A stretch of DNA of 64,000 nt, from contig NZ_OZ244997.1 of assembly GCF_965223285.1 (NCBI RefSeq), forward strand, positions 1,426,001-1,490,000. The letters are read 5' to 3'. The notes beneath the pieces were generated by a model. That model did no database searches. It saw only the letters and a list, made by a program, of their open reading frames with translations, and was not told the origin of the DNA. Below, piece after piece: positions 25,644 to 33,068 of this stretch (positions within the stretch are counted from its first letter, which is position 1; every line of letters begins with the position of its first letter). The DNA is from Leptofilum sp965223285 (GTDB lineage: Bacteria > Chloroflexota > Anaerolineae > Promineifilales > Promineifilaceae). Both the position numbers and the translations under genes were made by a program.

Positions 25644-27821
25644 ATGAGCCTATCCCCCAACCCAAACATTGAATTGAATGATCTGGTGCAATTTCCCTTA
25701 CCCGGTATGAATGTGCCAGGAGCCTTGCGCTTTAGCCCAGACGGCCGTTTCCTCACTTATCTGTTTAGCCCCGACGGTGGAATGGTGCGGCAACTTTATC
25801 GGTATGATTTGGCGGACGGCACATCACGCTTGCTTATTGCCCCAACGGCACAAAGCGGCAGCGAAGAGAACTTGTCGCTGGAAGAAAAGCTGCGTCGAGA
25901 GCGGCTGCGCCAGCGTGAATTAGGCATTACGCGTTACGAATGGTCAGTGAAGACAGGCCAAATGCTCATTCCGCAGCCAGACGGGCTGTATCTTTTTGTG
26001 GCAGAAGGCGAACCATTACGGCCGTTACTTACCAATCCCGCCAAGCCTATTCAAGACGCTCATTTTTCGCCAGACGGTCAGTGGGTTTCTTTCGTGCAAG
26101 ATGCAGAGCTTCATGTGATGCCGACCGCTGGCGGGGAACCGCAGCAAATAACACGTGGAGCGCGCGGCACTGGCAAAACCAATGGCCTTGCCGAATACAT
26201 TGCGCAGGAAGAGCTGGCGCGGCGACGTGGCTACTGGTGGTCGCCGGATAGCCAAAAGCTCGCTTTTGTAGAGGTTGATGAGACGCATATTCCTGTTTAC
26301 CGGGTTATGCACCTGGGCAAGGATGCCGTTGGCGAAGGGGCACAAGAGGACCATCGCTACCCGTTTGCAGGGATGCCAAATGCGAAGGTGCGCCTGGGCG
26401 TTGTAGGTAGAGCCGGAGGTGACGTGCAGTGGCTGGATTTGGGTGACGATGATGATATTTATCTGGCGCGGGTGAAATGGCTGCCAAACGGCCGCTTGGC
26501 TGCCCAAGTTCTAAACCGTGAGCAAAGCCAGCTCGATTTGCTGGAATTTGACCTGGAAACGGGCCAGACGCGACGCTTGCTGCGAGAAATCAGCGATGTG
26601 TGGATCAATCTGCACCATATGTTTCGTCCATTGAAACAGTTGCCGGGAAATGGGGAAAGCGGCTTTATTTGGGCATCTGAACGAACGGGGTTCCAGCATT
26701 TGTATTTGTATGATGCGGATGGACGGGAAATACGGCCGTTAACTCAGGGTAATTGGCAAGTAGACAGCGTGGCTGGCGTGGATGCGAAGAATAATTTTGT
26801 CTATTTCATGGCCGCGAAAGAATCGCCCACTGAGAGCCACCTATACCGGGTTTCATTGTTGGGCGATGAGCCGCAGCGGCTGACGCCAGAACCAGGAATG
26901 CACAGCGTGGTGCTAGATGTAAAGCGCAACCAGTTTGTGGACGTGCAGCAAGCGAGTGAGCAGCCACCCTCAATTGTTTTGCGTTCGTTGGCAGACGGCC
27001 GTTCCCTCAACACCATTTTCAATCAACCAGATGAACGCATCGTACAGCTTAGGCTACCCACGCCAGAAATTGTTACATTGCAAAATCGTGAAGGGGTATT
27101 GCTGTACGGAGCCATCTACCACCCACCCGCCAGCTTTGGCGAAGGGCCACACCCAACTATTGTGAGCGTTTACGGTGGGCCGCATGCCCAGCGGGTGACC
27201 AATAACTGGTTCCTGGCGGTAGATATGCGGGCGCAATATTTAGCCAGCCAGGGGTTTCTGGTTTTCAAGCTAGACAATCAGGGCAGTGCCAGGCGTGGGT
27301 TGGCGTTTGAAGCACCCATCAAGCACAACATGGGCAGCATAGAAGTAACCGACCAGGCAGACGGCGTGCGCTGGCTTGTAGCTCAAGGATTGGCTGCTCC
27401 AAAGCGCGTAGGCATTTATGGCTGGAGTTATGGCGGTTACATGGCGGCAATGTGCCTGGCCAAAGCAGCCGACACGTTTCAGGTAGCGGTAGCTGGTGCC
27501 CCCGTCACCCATTGGGATGGGTACGACACGGGCTACACGGAGCGGTATATGGGCTTGCCGCAACAAAATGCAGACGAATATGAGGTTAGCAGCGTGATGC
27601 ACCATCTGGATAAAATTGAAGGGAAGCTGCTGCTGGTGCATGGCCTTATTGATGAAAATGTGCATTTTCGCCACACTGCACGTCTTGTCAATGGCCTGAT
27701 TGCCGCGCGCAAGCGGTATGACTTGCTGCTGTTCCCAGATGAGCGACACATGCCACGCAAGGCAGACGGCCGTCTCTATATGGAAGAGCAAATTGCCAGC
27801 TACTTTAAGGAAAACCTATGA
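25644..27821 (+). CDS. S9-family prolyl oligopeptidase (DPP IV-like)
   Basis: A 725-residue serine peptidase of family S9. The N-terminal part (about residues 1-460) is a beta-propeller with repeated motifs such as FSPDGRFLTYLFSPDG and WWSPDSQKLAFVE, matching the DPP IV N-terminal region. The C-terminal alpha/beta hydrolase carries GWSYGGYMA with the nucleophilic Ser, Asp in HGLIDENVHF and His in DERHMPR. No signal peptide is seen, so it is probably cytoplasmic and degrades peptides. The ATG at 25644 has GAGGAG seven bases upstream; a longer frame from 25518 begins in the rfbC promoter and is unlikely. Confidence 0.9.
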   Translation: MSLSPNPNIELNDLVQFPLPGMNVPGALRFSPDGRFLTYLFSPDGGMVRQLYRYDLADGTSRLLIAPTAQSGSEENLSLEEKLRRERLRQRELGITRYEWSVKTGQMLIPQPDGLYLFVAEGEPLRPLLTNPAKPIQDAHFSPDGQWVSFVQDAELHVMPTAGGEPQQITRGARGTGKTNGLAEYIAQEELARRRGYWWSPDSQKLAFVEVDETHIPVYRVMHLGKDAVGEGAQEDHRYPFAGMPNAKVRLGVVGRAGGDVQWLDLGDDDDIYLARVKWLPNGRLAAQVLNREQSQLDLLEFDLETGQTRRLLREISDVWINLHHMFRPLKQLPGNGESGFIWASERTGFQHLYLYDADGREIRPLTQGNWQVDSVAGVDAKNNFVYFMAAKESPTESHLYRVSLLGDEPQRLTPEPGMHSVVLDVKRNQFVDVQQASEQPPSIVLRSLADGRSLNTIFNQPDERIVQLRLPTPEIVTLQNREGVLLYGAIYHPPASFGEGPHPTIVSVYGGPHAQRVTNNWFLAVDMRAQYLASQGFLVFKLDNQGSARRGLAFEAPIKHNMGSIEVTDQADGVRWLVAQGLAAPKRVGIYGWSYGGYMAAMCLAKAADTFQVAVAGAPVTHWDGYDTGYTERYMGLPQQNADEYEVSSVMHHLDKIEGKLLLVHGLIDENVHFRHTARLVNGLIAARKRYDLLLFPDERHMPRKADGRLYMEEQIASYFKENL

Positions 27822-27862
27822 TTAACACGCTTATTATTCCAGGGGTTTGCCTCGTGAGGGCA

Positions 27863-28828
27863 TTACTTTTGCAGTAGCAGGTTGATAACGCCCATATTTT
27901 GCATGAGCTGTTCGGTTAAGGCGCGTAGGTGGTCTGGCTGATGGGTGAGGTTGGTTAAACGGCCGTCCTGCTCAATCGCTTCCACCTGTGCAAAGCCAAA
28001 CGACTGGACTTCTCGCAGCGCAGCAACCGGATTGTGCCCAAAGGCTGTTAATGCTTGCGGGTTGTATTCCATTACCAGCTTTAGGTTGGGGGAGTTGGCG
28101 ATGGTGCGTTGCATGCCGCGCAAGGCACCAATTTCTGCTCCTTCAATATCCATCTTTACCAAATCAACCTGTTCTACCTTTTGTGCAGCCAAAAAATCAT
28201 CTACTGGCATGGTACGAACGGTGAAGGTTTGGGCATCAAACCGTTGTGCTATACGGGGGGCGATATCTGTTTCGTGGGTTTGGGCTTTTTGCAGTGCTGC
28301 CATTGATTCATCATAATGCAGCGAGCCGCTGGCAGACATCATCAGGTAGTCGTGCAGCTCGGCCGTTCCTTCTTGCTCCGCCAGGGCCAGGTTAACGGCC
28401 GTTACCTGCGGCAGGTGTTCCACATTGTGTTGCAGGGTGGCAAAGGTGCGAGGATGCGGTTCAAAGGCGAAGATACGGCCATTTTCGCCTAAAACTTTCG
28501 CGTAGCGATGTGAATAATACCCCACATGCGCTCCAATATCTAGCATCGTCAGGCCAGGGGCAGCCAGCTGGTCTAGCAAGGCAATGGTTTCCACTTCATG
28601 CCGATTGGTGAGTAACTCCAGCCGAAACCAAAACGGATCATCCGGCATCGTGCGGAAGTTTCTCGTTTTCTCTAAAAATGGGATCGCACCGTGGGTCATT
28701 AGCCAATGCGTCGCCACGTGTGCCGAATGAAATCGTTTGATTGTTTTGCGGTAGAGTTGCAGGCTCAGATCTGTAATGCTCATGCCACCACTTTTACCAG
28801 AAAACAGGTTTGCAAGCGAATTTTGCAT
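27863..28828 (-). CDS. FkbM-family methyltransferase
   Basis: A SAM-dependent methyltransferase of the FkbM family, whose members O-methylate sugars or secondary metabolites. Motif I reads MLDIGAHVGYYSHRYAKVLG, followed by the acidic IFAFEPHPRTFATL, then VDLVKMDIEGAEIGALRGM, the typical family signature. The start is uncertain: the frame is open to a TTG at 28900, with internal ATGs at 28828 and 28783. None has a clear ribosome-binding site; I give 28828 (321 residues). It is divergent from the RRM gene, with an inverted repeat between them. Confidence 0.8.
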   Translation of the reverse strand: MQNSLANLFSGKSGGMSITDLSLQLYRKTIKRFHSAHVATHWLMTHGAIPFLEKTRNFRTMPDDPFWFRLELLTNRHEVETIALLDQLAAPGLTMLDIGAHVGYYSHRYAKVLGENGRIFAFEPHPRTFATLQHNVEHLPQVTAVNLALAEQEGTAELHDYLMMSASGSLHYDESMAALQKAQTHETDIAPRIAQRFDAQTFTVRTMPVDDFLAAQKVEQVDLVKMDIEGAEIGALRGMQRTIANSPNLKLVMEYNPQALTAFGHNPVAALREVQSFGFAQVEAIEQDGRLTNLTHQPDHLRALTEQLMQNMGVINLLLQK

Positions 28829-28942
28829 CTTCTGCAAATGGGGCTTGACGAGCTGCTGGACAAAGCTGATAAACAGGGGATAATCTTGCTTCAATATCAA
28901 ATATCCATGCGTGCCAGGTTCCTGTGTTACAGAGTGGAAATA

Positions 28943-28996
28943 TGTAAATCACAAAGAGGATTTCTGCTAAAATGAGTCGCTACATTGTGATTTACA
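28943..28996. repeat. Perfect 12-base inverted repeat in a divergent promoter region
   Basis: TGTAAATCACAA and TTGTGATTTACA are separated by 30 bases between the FkbM and RRM genes. The space between holds a TAAAAT box (28967-28972) that could be a -10 element. The arms may be two half-sites of an operator flanking the promoter, or a hairpin. Confidence 0.55.
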
Positions 28997-28999
28997 CAA

Positions 29000-29052
29000 G
29001 CAAAAGCGGGAGAAATTGCTTTGCTTATTTCAAATAACTACCCCGCTTTTGC
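29000..29052 (+). promoter_or_regulatory. 5'-leader hairpin of the RRM protein gene
   Basis: Eleven-base arms GCAAAAGCGGG and CCCGCTTTTGC close a 31-base loop, ending about eight bases before the ribosome-binding site. Such a structure could control translation of the RNA-binding protein, possibly by autoregulation or temperature. Confidence 0.5.
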
Positions 29053-29072
29053 ACAGTATAGGAGACAAACCT

Positions 29073-29423
29073 TTGTCCAAGAAAATTTATGTAGGAAATT
29101 TGCCGTTTTCGGCAAGAGAAGATGAAGTACAAGATCTGTTTGCGCCGTTTGGCACTGTGGAATCGTTGGCAATGATTAATGACCGGGACACAGGCCGTTT
29201 TCGTGGCTTTTGTTTTGTAGAGATGGCAGATGCTGAGGCAGAAGCAGCTATTGAAGCATTAGATGGACACGATTTTGAAGGCCGTGCTTTGCGTGTAAAC
29301 GAAGCACGACCCCGTGAAGATCGTGGTGGCGGTGGCCGACGCGGCGGCGGTGGCTATCGTGGTGGTGGTAACAGAGGCGGCAATCGCCGGGATAATTCTG
29401 GCGGTGGTCGCGGCTGGGGCTAG
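29073..29423 (+). CDS. RRM RNA-binding protein with Gly-Arg-rich tail
   Basis: A 116-residue protein with one RRM: RNP2 is IYVGNL, RNP1 is RGFCFVEM. The tail after residue 80 is glycine/arginine-rich (RGGGG-type repeats). This resembles the cold-inducible Rbp proteins of cyanobacteria, which bind RNA and act as chaperones. I chose the TTG at 29073 because GGAGA lies about nine bases upstream and the protein then begins LSKKIYVGNLPFS, matching the family. The earlier in-frame start at 29016 lies within the leader hairpin. A strong terminator follows 30 bases after the stop. Confidence 0.88.
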   Translation: MSKKIYVGNLPFSAREDEVQDLFAPFGTVESLAMINDRDTGRFRGFCFVEMADAEAEAAIEALDGHDFEGRALRVNEARPREDRGGGGRRGGGGYRGGGNRGGNRRDNSGGGRGWG

Positions 29424-29450
29424 ATTAATTAGCACAATTGCATATAAGAT

Positions 29451-29480
29451 AAAGGTCAGGCTAATGGTCTGGCCTTTTTT
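29451..29480 (+). terminator. Intrinsic terminator after the RRM gene
   Basis: AAAGGTCAG and CTGGCCTTT pair (one G-U) around a short loop and are followed by six T's. It also touches the 3' end of the convergent meaB gene. Confidence 0.8.
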
Positions 29481-30471
29481 ACTTTTCGGGGGTTGTTTTG
29501 TAGATTTGCAGCAGCTGTAGAGCGGCGGCGGTAGGGGGAAGTGTGCCTTGGCGAACGGCCGTTTCTAACCCTGGTAGAGCTGCCTGTACTGCCGAATGAT
29601 CATAAAAGTTTTGCTTGAGCTGTTCCACAATAACCGTATGCAGCCACGCTTGCATTTGCGCCTCTCGTCGCGCTTGTAAAGTGCCAGCCTCTGTCATTTT
29701 TTCTTGGAAAGTTTCAATCACCGACCAAATTTTGTCGATGCCGGTACCGTCAAGCGCAGACCCGGTGTAGGCGCGGGGTCGCCAGCCTTCGGTAGCCGGG
29801 GTGAGGTAATGCAACGCCCGATTGTATTCAGTCCGCGCAGCCTTGGCGCGTACCTTGTTTTCGCCGTCTGCCTTGTTGATCAATATGGCGTCGGCAATCT
29901 CCACCACGCCTTTTTTGATGCCTTGCAGTTCATCCCCGGCCCCCGGCACCAGCAGCAGCAAAAAAAAGTCCACCATCGAGCGCACGGTGATTTCGCTTTG
30001 TCCCGTGCCGACCGTTTCCACCAAAATCACGTCGTAACCTGCCGCTTCGCACACCAGCATCGATTCCCGCGTTTTACGGGCCACGCCGCCCAACATGCCG
30101 CCTGTGGGCGACGGCCGCACAAACGCATTCTTCTCCCGCGTCAACATCTCCATGCGGGTTTTGTCCCCTAAAATGGAGCCTCTGCTGATCGAACTGGTGG
30201 GATCTACAGCCAATACTGCGATGCGATGTCCTAATTGGGTGAGCTTCAAACCCAGGGTTTCTATAAAGGTAGATTTGCCAGCTCCCGGCACCCCGGTAAT
30301 GCCCACGCGGATGGAGCCTCCAGTGTGAGGTAGCAGCTGCGTCAGCACTTGTTGGGCTAATTCAAAATGACGTCGGGCGTTGCTTTCTACCAGCGTAATG
30401 GTGCGGGCCAGCAGAACGCGGTCGCCAGCCAACACGCCCTGAACGTAATCGTCGCTGCTTAAATTTTTCAT
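29479..30471 (-). CDS. meaB: Methylmalonyl-CoA mutase-associated GTPase MeaB
   Basis: MeaB/ArgK is a G3E-family GTPase that loads and protects the adenosylcobalamin cofactor of methylmalonyl-CoA mutase. Motifs are GITGVPGAGKST (P-loop), VDPTSSISRGSILGDKTRM (with the metal-binding switch), VETVGTGQSE, LVPGAGDELQGIKKG, and INKADG as NKxD. I start at 30471 (MKNLSSDDYVQGVLAGDR), 330 residues, because the 32 upstream codons are not conserved. The mutase itself is not in the window. It is divergent from an MttB-family methyltransferase, another corrinoid-linked enzyme. Confidence 0.93.
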   Translation of the reverse strand: MKNLSSDDYVQGVLAGDRVLLARTITLVESNARRHFELAQQVLTQLLPHTGGSIRVGITGVPGAGKSTFIETLGLKLTQLGHRIAVLAVDPTSSISRGSILGDKTRMEMLTREKNAFVRPSPTGGMLGGVARKTRESMLVCEAAGYDVILVETVGTGQSEITVRSMVDFFLLLLVPGAGDELQGIKKGVVEIADAILINKADGENKVRAKAARTEYNRALHYLTPATEGWRPRAYTGSALDGTGIDKIWSVIETFQEKMTEAGTLQARREAQMQAWLHTVIVEQLKQNFYDHSAVQAALPGLETAVRQGTLPPTAAALQLLQIYKTTPEK

Positions 30472-30601
30472 GCGGTAATGGTAGCGGAAACGGCCGTTCC
30501 TGCACAGAAACGAGCATCCTTCACACGTTATTTCGACCAAAGGCAGAAATCCCTCTAAACTTGCCACACTTTAAGCTGAGTAAGCGTCCTGGAGAGGTTT
30601 T

Positions 30602-32122
30602 ATGCGCCCGAGTTTGAATATTGTTTCCCCTGAACTGATCACCCAGATTTTGGATGAAGCCAAGCGCATTTTAAGCGAGATTGGTATCGAAGTGCGCGGC
30701 CAGGCATTACGCCAGCGACTTCTGGATTACGGCCTAAAGCTGGATCCCACCGGAGAGCGCGTGCTGTTTTCGGCAGATGTGGTTGAGTGGGCAATTGAGG
30801 TTGCTCCTTCCTCATTTACCTTGTATGACAGGGCGGGATTACCCCATGCGGAGCTGGGTGGCGATAAGGTACATTTTGTGCCGGGCTCAAGCGGTCTGCA
30901 CGTGCTAGATCATCGCACGGGGCAGACGCGCTTGGCCAACACAGCCGATTTTACAGAATACGTCCGTCTGGCTGACGGGCTTGAGCATATTGCTTACCTG
31001 GCCACTGCTTTTTCAACCAATGATGACATTGAAGCGGCCGTTTCAGATGCGTGGCGGCTCTATTTGTGCCTGACCAACTCGCACAAGCCGGTGGTTTCTG
31101 GTGCATTTACGGAACATGGCGTGCCGCGCATGGCGGAGATGATGACCCTCTTCCGGCAAGATCGAACCGATTTGATCGCCCGCCCGCTGTCGATTTTCAC
31201 CATCACGGCCACGGGCAACTTTCGCTACAGCGAGGATTCCTGCCAAAACCTGCTGGATTGCGTTGAATGGGGCATCCCAATTGAGATTGTACCCGTGACG
31301 CTGATGGGGCTGATTGCCCCGGTGACACCGGTTGGGGCGGCGGTTTTCCATACGGCCGATGTGCTGGCGGGATTGACGATGGCCCAAATTGTGCGGCCCG
31401 GCGCGCCGGTGCTGTTTGGCGGCGCGCCTGCTACGTTTCATATGAAAGCGGCCACTTCGCCAATGGCTGCAATCGAGGCTTTGCATTTGGACGTGGCGTA
31501 TACGGCCGTTGCCAAGCACCTCAATCTGCCCACCCAAGCGTACATGGCCTTGAGCGATGGTAAATTCTTAGATGCCCAGGCTGGGGCAGAAACATTTGCT
31601 GGGGCTTTGCTGGCAGCGTTAGCAGGTATCAACTCTGTGTCTGGGCCAGGGATGCTGGACTATGTGCTGGTGTTTAGCCTGGAAAAGCTGGTGGTGGATA
31701 ATGATTTATGCGGTCAGGCACTCCATTTTGTGCAAGAGATGAAGGTAAAGCAGGATTTGCCGACGATTGATTTAGCCCGCCAGCTTTTAGCAGAGCAGCA
31801 CCTCATTACCGCAGACCACACGTTGGCGCATTGGCCACAATCGCTCTACTTGCCCGATGGCGTGATTGATCGGCAAAATCGAGAAAGCTGGCAAAAAGCT
31901 GGCTCACTTACCTTGGCGGAACGGGCGAAAACGGCCGTAAACCAACGCCTCGCCAATTACATCCCCATCCACACAGACACTCGCCTCGATGCTGAACTGC
32001 GCCGCCTCATCCAAAGCGGCATGGAAACAGACAAACCCCTACCCATCGTACCTAAACATGATGCCAGGGAAACGTCCGTCACCTTCACCCCTCGCACCCG
32101 CCGCCGTCGTTTTCGCCGCTAA
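30602..32122 (+). CDS. MttB-family (trimethylamine methyltransferase-like) protein
   Basis: A 506-residue TIM-barrel protein of the MttB superfamily, whose members transfer a methyl group from a quaternary or tertiary amine to a corrinoid protein. No in-frame UAG is present, so this is a non-pyrrolysine member. Those characterised in other bacteria act on glycine betaine, proline betaine or carnitine; the substrate here is unknown. Typical stretches are HFVPGSSGLHVLDHRTG, GIPIEIVPVTLMG and FGGAPATFHM. GGAGAGG upstream supports the ATG. The last residues are unusually basic (RRRRFRR). No cognate corrinoid protein (MttC-like) is adjacent. Confidence 0.85.
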   Translation: MRPSLNIVSPELITQILDEAKRILSEIGIEVRGQALRQRLLDYGLKLDPTGERVLFSADVVEWAIEVAPSSFTLYDRAGLPHAELGGDKVHFVPGSSGLHVLDHRTGQTRLANTADFTEYVRLADGLEHIAYLATAFSTNDDIEAAVSDAWRLYLCLTNSHKPVVSGAFTEHGVPRMAEMMTLFRQDRTDLIARPLSIFTITATGNFRYSEDSCQNLLDCVEWGIPIEIVPVTLMGLIAPVTPVGAAVFHTADVLAGLTMAQIVRPGAPVLFGGAPATFHMKAATSPMAAIEALHLDVAYTAVAKHLNLPTQAYMALSDGKFLDAQAGAETFAGALLAALAGINSVSGPGMLDYVLVFSLEKLVVDNDLCGQALHFVQEMKVKQDLPTIDLARQLLAEQHLITADHTLAHWPQSLYLPDGVIDRQNRESWQKAGSLTLAERAKTAVNQRLANYIPIHTDTRLDAELRRLIQSGMETDKPLPIVPKHDARETSVTFTPRTRRRRFRR

Positions 32123-32271
32123 AAAAGCACTAACCTCTAATCTCCAATCTCTCCTAAATAACCCCTGTTTGCATAAATGCAAAGAAGCGGACGGCCGTAT
32201 CCTTTATCATTCTTCAACATTCACAATTTGCGCCCTACAAATTGTGTCCCCACAAATTGGAGGTAAAGGAT

Positions 32272-32427
32272 ATGGAAGAGAATCAAGATTTTCCTCAGGA
32301 GCAGCCAGAAGAAGAAATCCCCACTGGGCAAATTTGGTTTGACAAAATCTTTTTGCTGCTGGCACTTTCAATTGCCATTACAGGATTAATCTACAACGCC
32401 TGGGGTCTTTGGGAACTGTTCCGCTGA
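32272..32427 (+). CDS. Small single-helix subunit preceding a ba3-type oxidoreductase
   Basis: A 51-residue protein with an acidic N-terminus (MEENQDFPQEQPEEEIPTGQ) and one membrane helix (FLLLALSIAITGLIYNAWGL). GGAGG lies eight bases upstream of the ATG at 32272. Its position directly before subunits II and I recalls the small subunit IIa (CbaD-like) of ba3-type oxidases. The sequence is too short for firm homology. It is the first gene of the respiratory block. Confidence 0.65.
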   Translation: MEENQDFPQEQPEEEIPTGQIWFDKIFLLLALSIAITGLIYNAWGLWELFR

Positions 32428-32535
32428 CGCCCCACTATCACTTTTGTGACATCAGAAATTGGTTGCTGGTTGTTAGAGGCTCGTACCAGCCACTAACCCC
32501 TATCCACTAACCGCTTTTCCAAAGGAGGAAAAATT

Positions 32536-33054
32536 ATGCTTGCCCCTGAGCGAAACTGGTGGACACCCCTCCACCGCTATGAAAAAAGCTGGGTCATTGT
32601 GGCGTTCTTCTGGTGTATTTTATTAACCGCCATGATGCCGATTTGGTATTTTTACGGCCGTCAAAACGTTCCCGCCGAAACCTTAAGCACCACCCCAGAA
32701 GCCTTTGAAGAAAAAGTTCAAGAAATGGTTGCCCAATATGAGATTGGCACCGAAAACGGCCTCCCGGTTGTCGCGCCGCCGCCCGGCAGCGATGTTTACC
32801 TGTTGGCTCGGCAGTGGCAATGGTATCCCGTTTTACAGTTAGAAGAAGGCGAAACTTACCGGCTGCATCTCTCTTCGTTAGATGTGCAGCATGGATTTTC
32901 TTTGCAGCCGGTTAATCTGAATTTGCAAATTTTGCCGGGCTATGACTACATTGCCACGCTAACCCCCACCCAAACCGGCGAATTTTCAATCATTTGCAAC
33001 GAATTTTGCGCCATCGGACATCATCTGATGGTCGGCAAAATCATCGTGAAGTAG
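32536..33054 (+). CDS. Heme-copper oxidoreductase subunit II with CuA site
   Basis: A 172-residue membrane-anchored subunit II of the ba3 type. It has one N-terminal helix (VIVAFFWCILLTAMMPIWYF) and an outer cupredoxin domain. CuA ligands are visible: His in DVQHGFSL and the block CNEFCAIGHHLM, which fits CX3CX3HX2M. It passes electrons from a soluble donor (cytochrome c or a blue copper protein) to subunit I. AAAGGAGG lies upstream of the ATG. The gene is followed after 14 bases by subunit I. Confidence 0.92.
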   Translation: MLAPERNWWTPLHRYEKSWVIVAFFWCILLTAMMPIWYFYGRQNVPAETLSTTPEAFEEKVQEMVAQYEIGTENGLPVVAPPPGSDVYLLARQWQWYPVLQLEEGETYRLHLSSLDVQHGFSLQPVNLNLQILPGYDYIATLTPTQTGEFSIICNEFCAIGHHLMVGKIIVK

Positions 33055-33068
33055 AGGAGGAGATTATC

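Noticed and set aside
30602..32122. Pyrrolysine-containing trimethylamine methyltransferase
   Set aside because: The frame has no internal UAG and no pyl gene is near; it belongs to the non-pyrrolysine members.
32994..33068. Longer N-terminus of heme-copper subunit I
   Set aside because: The frame extends into subunit II, but the strong ribosome-binding site and conserved N-terminus support the start at 33069.
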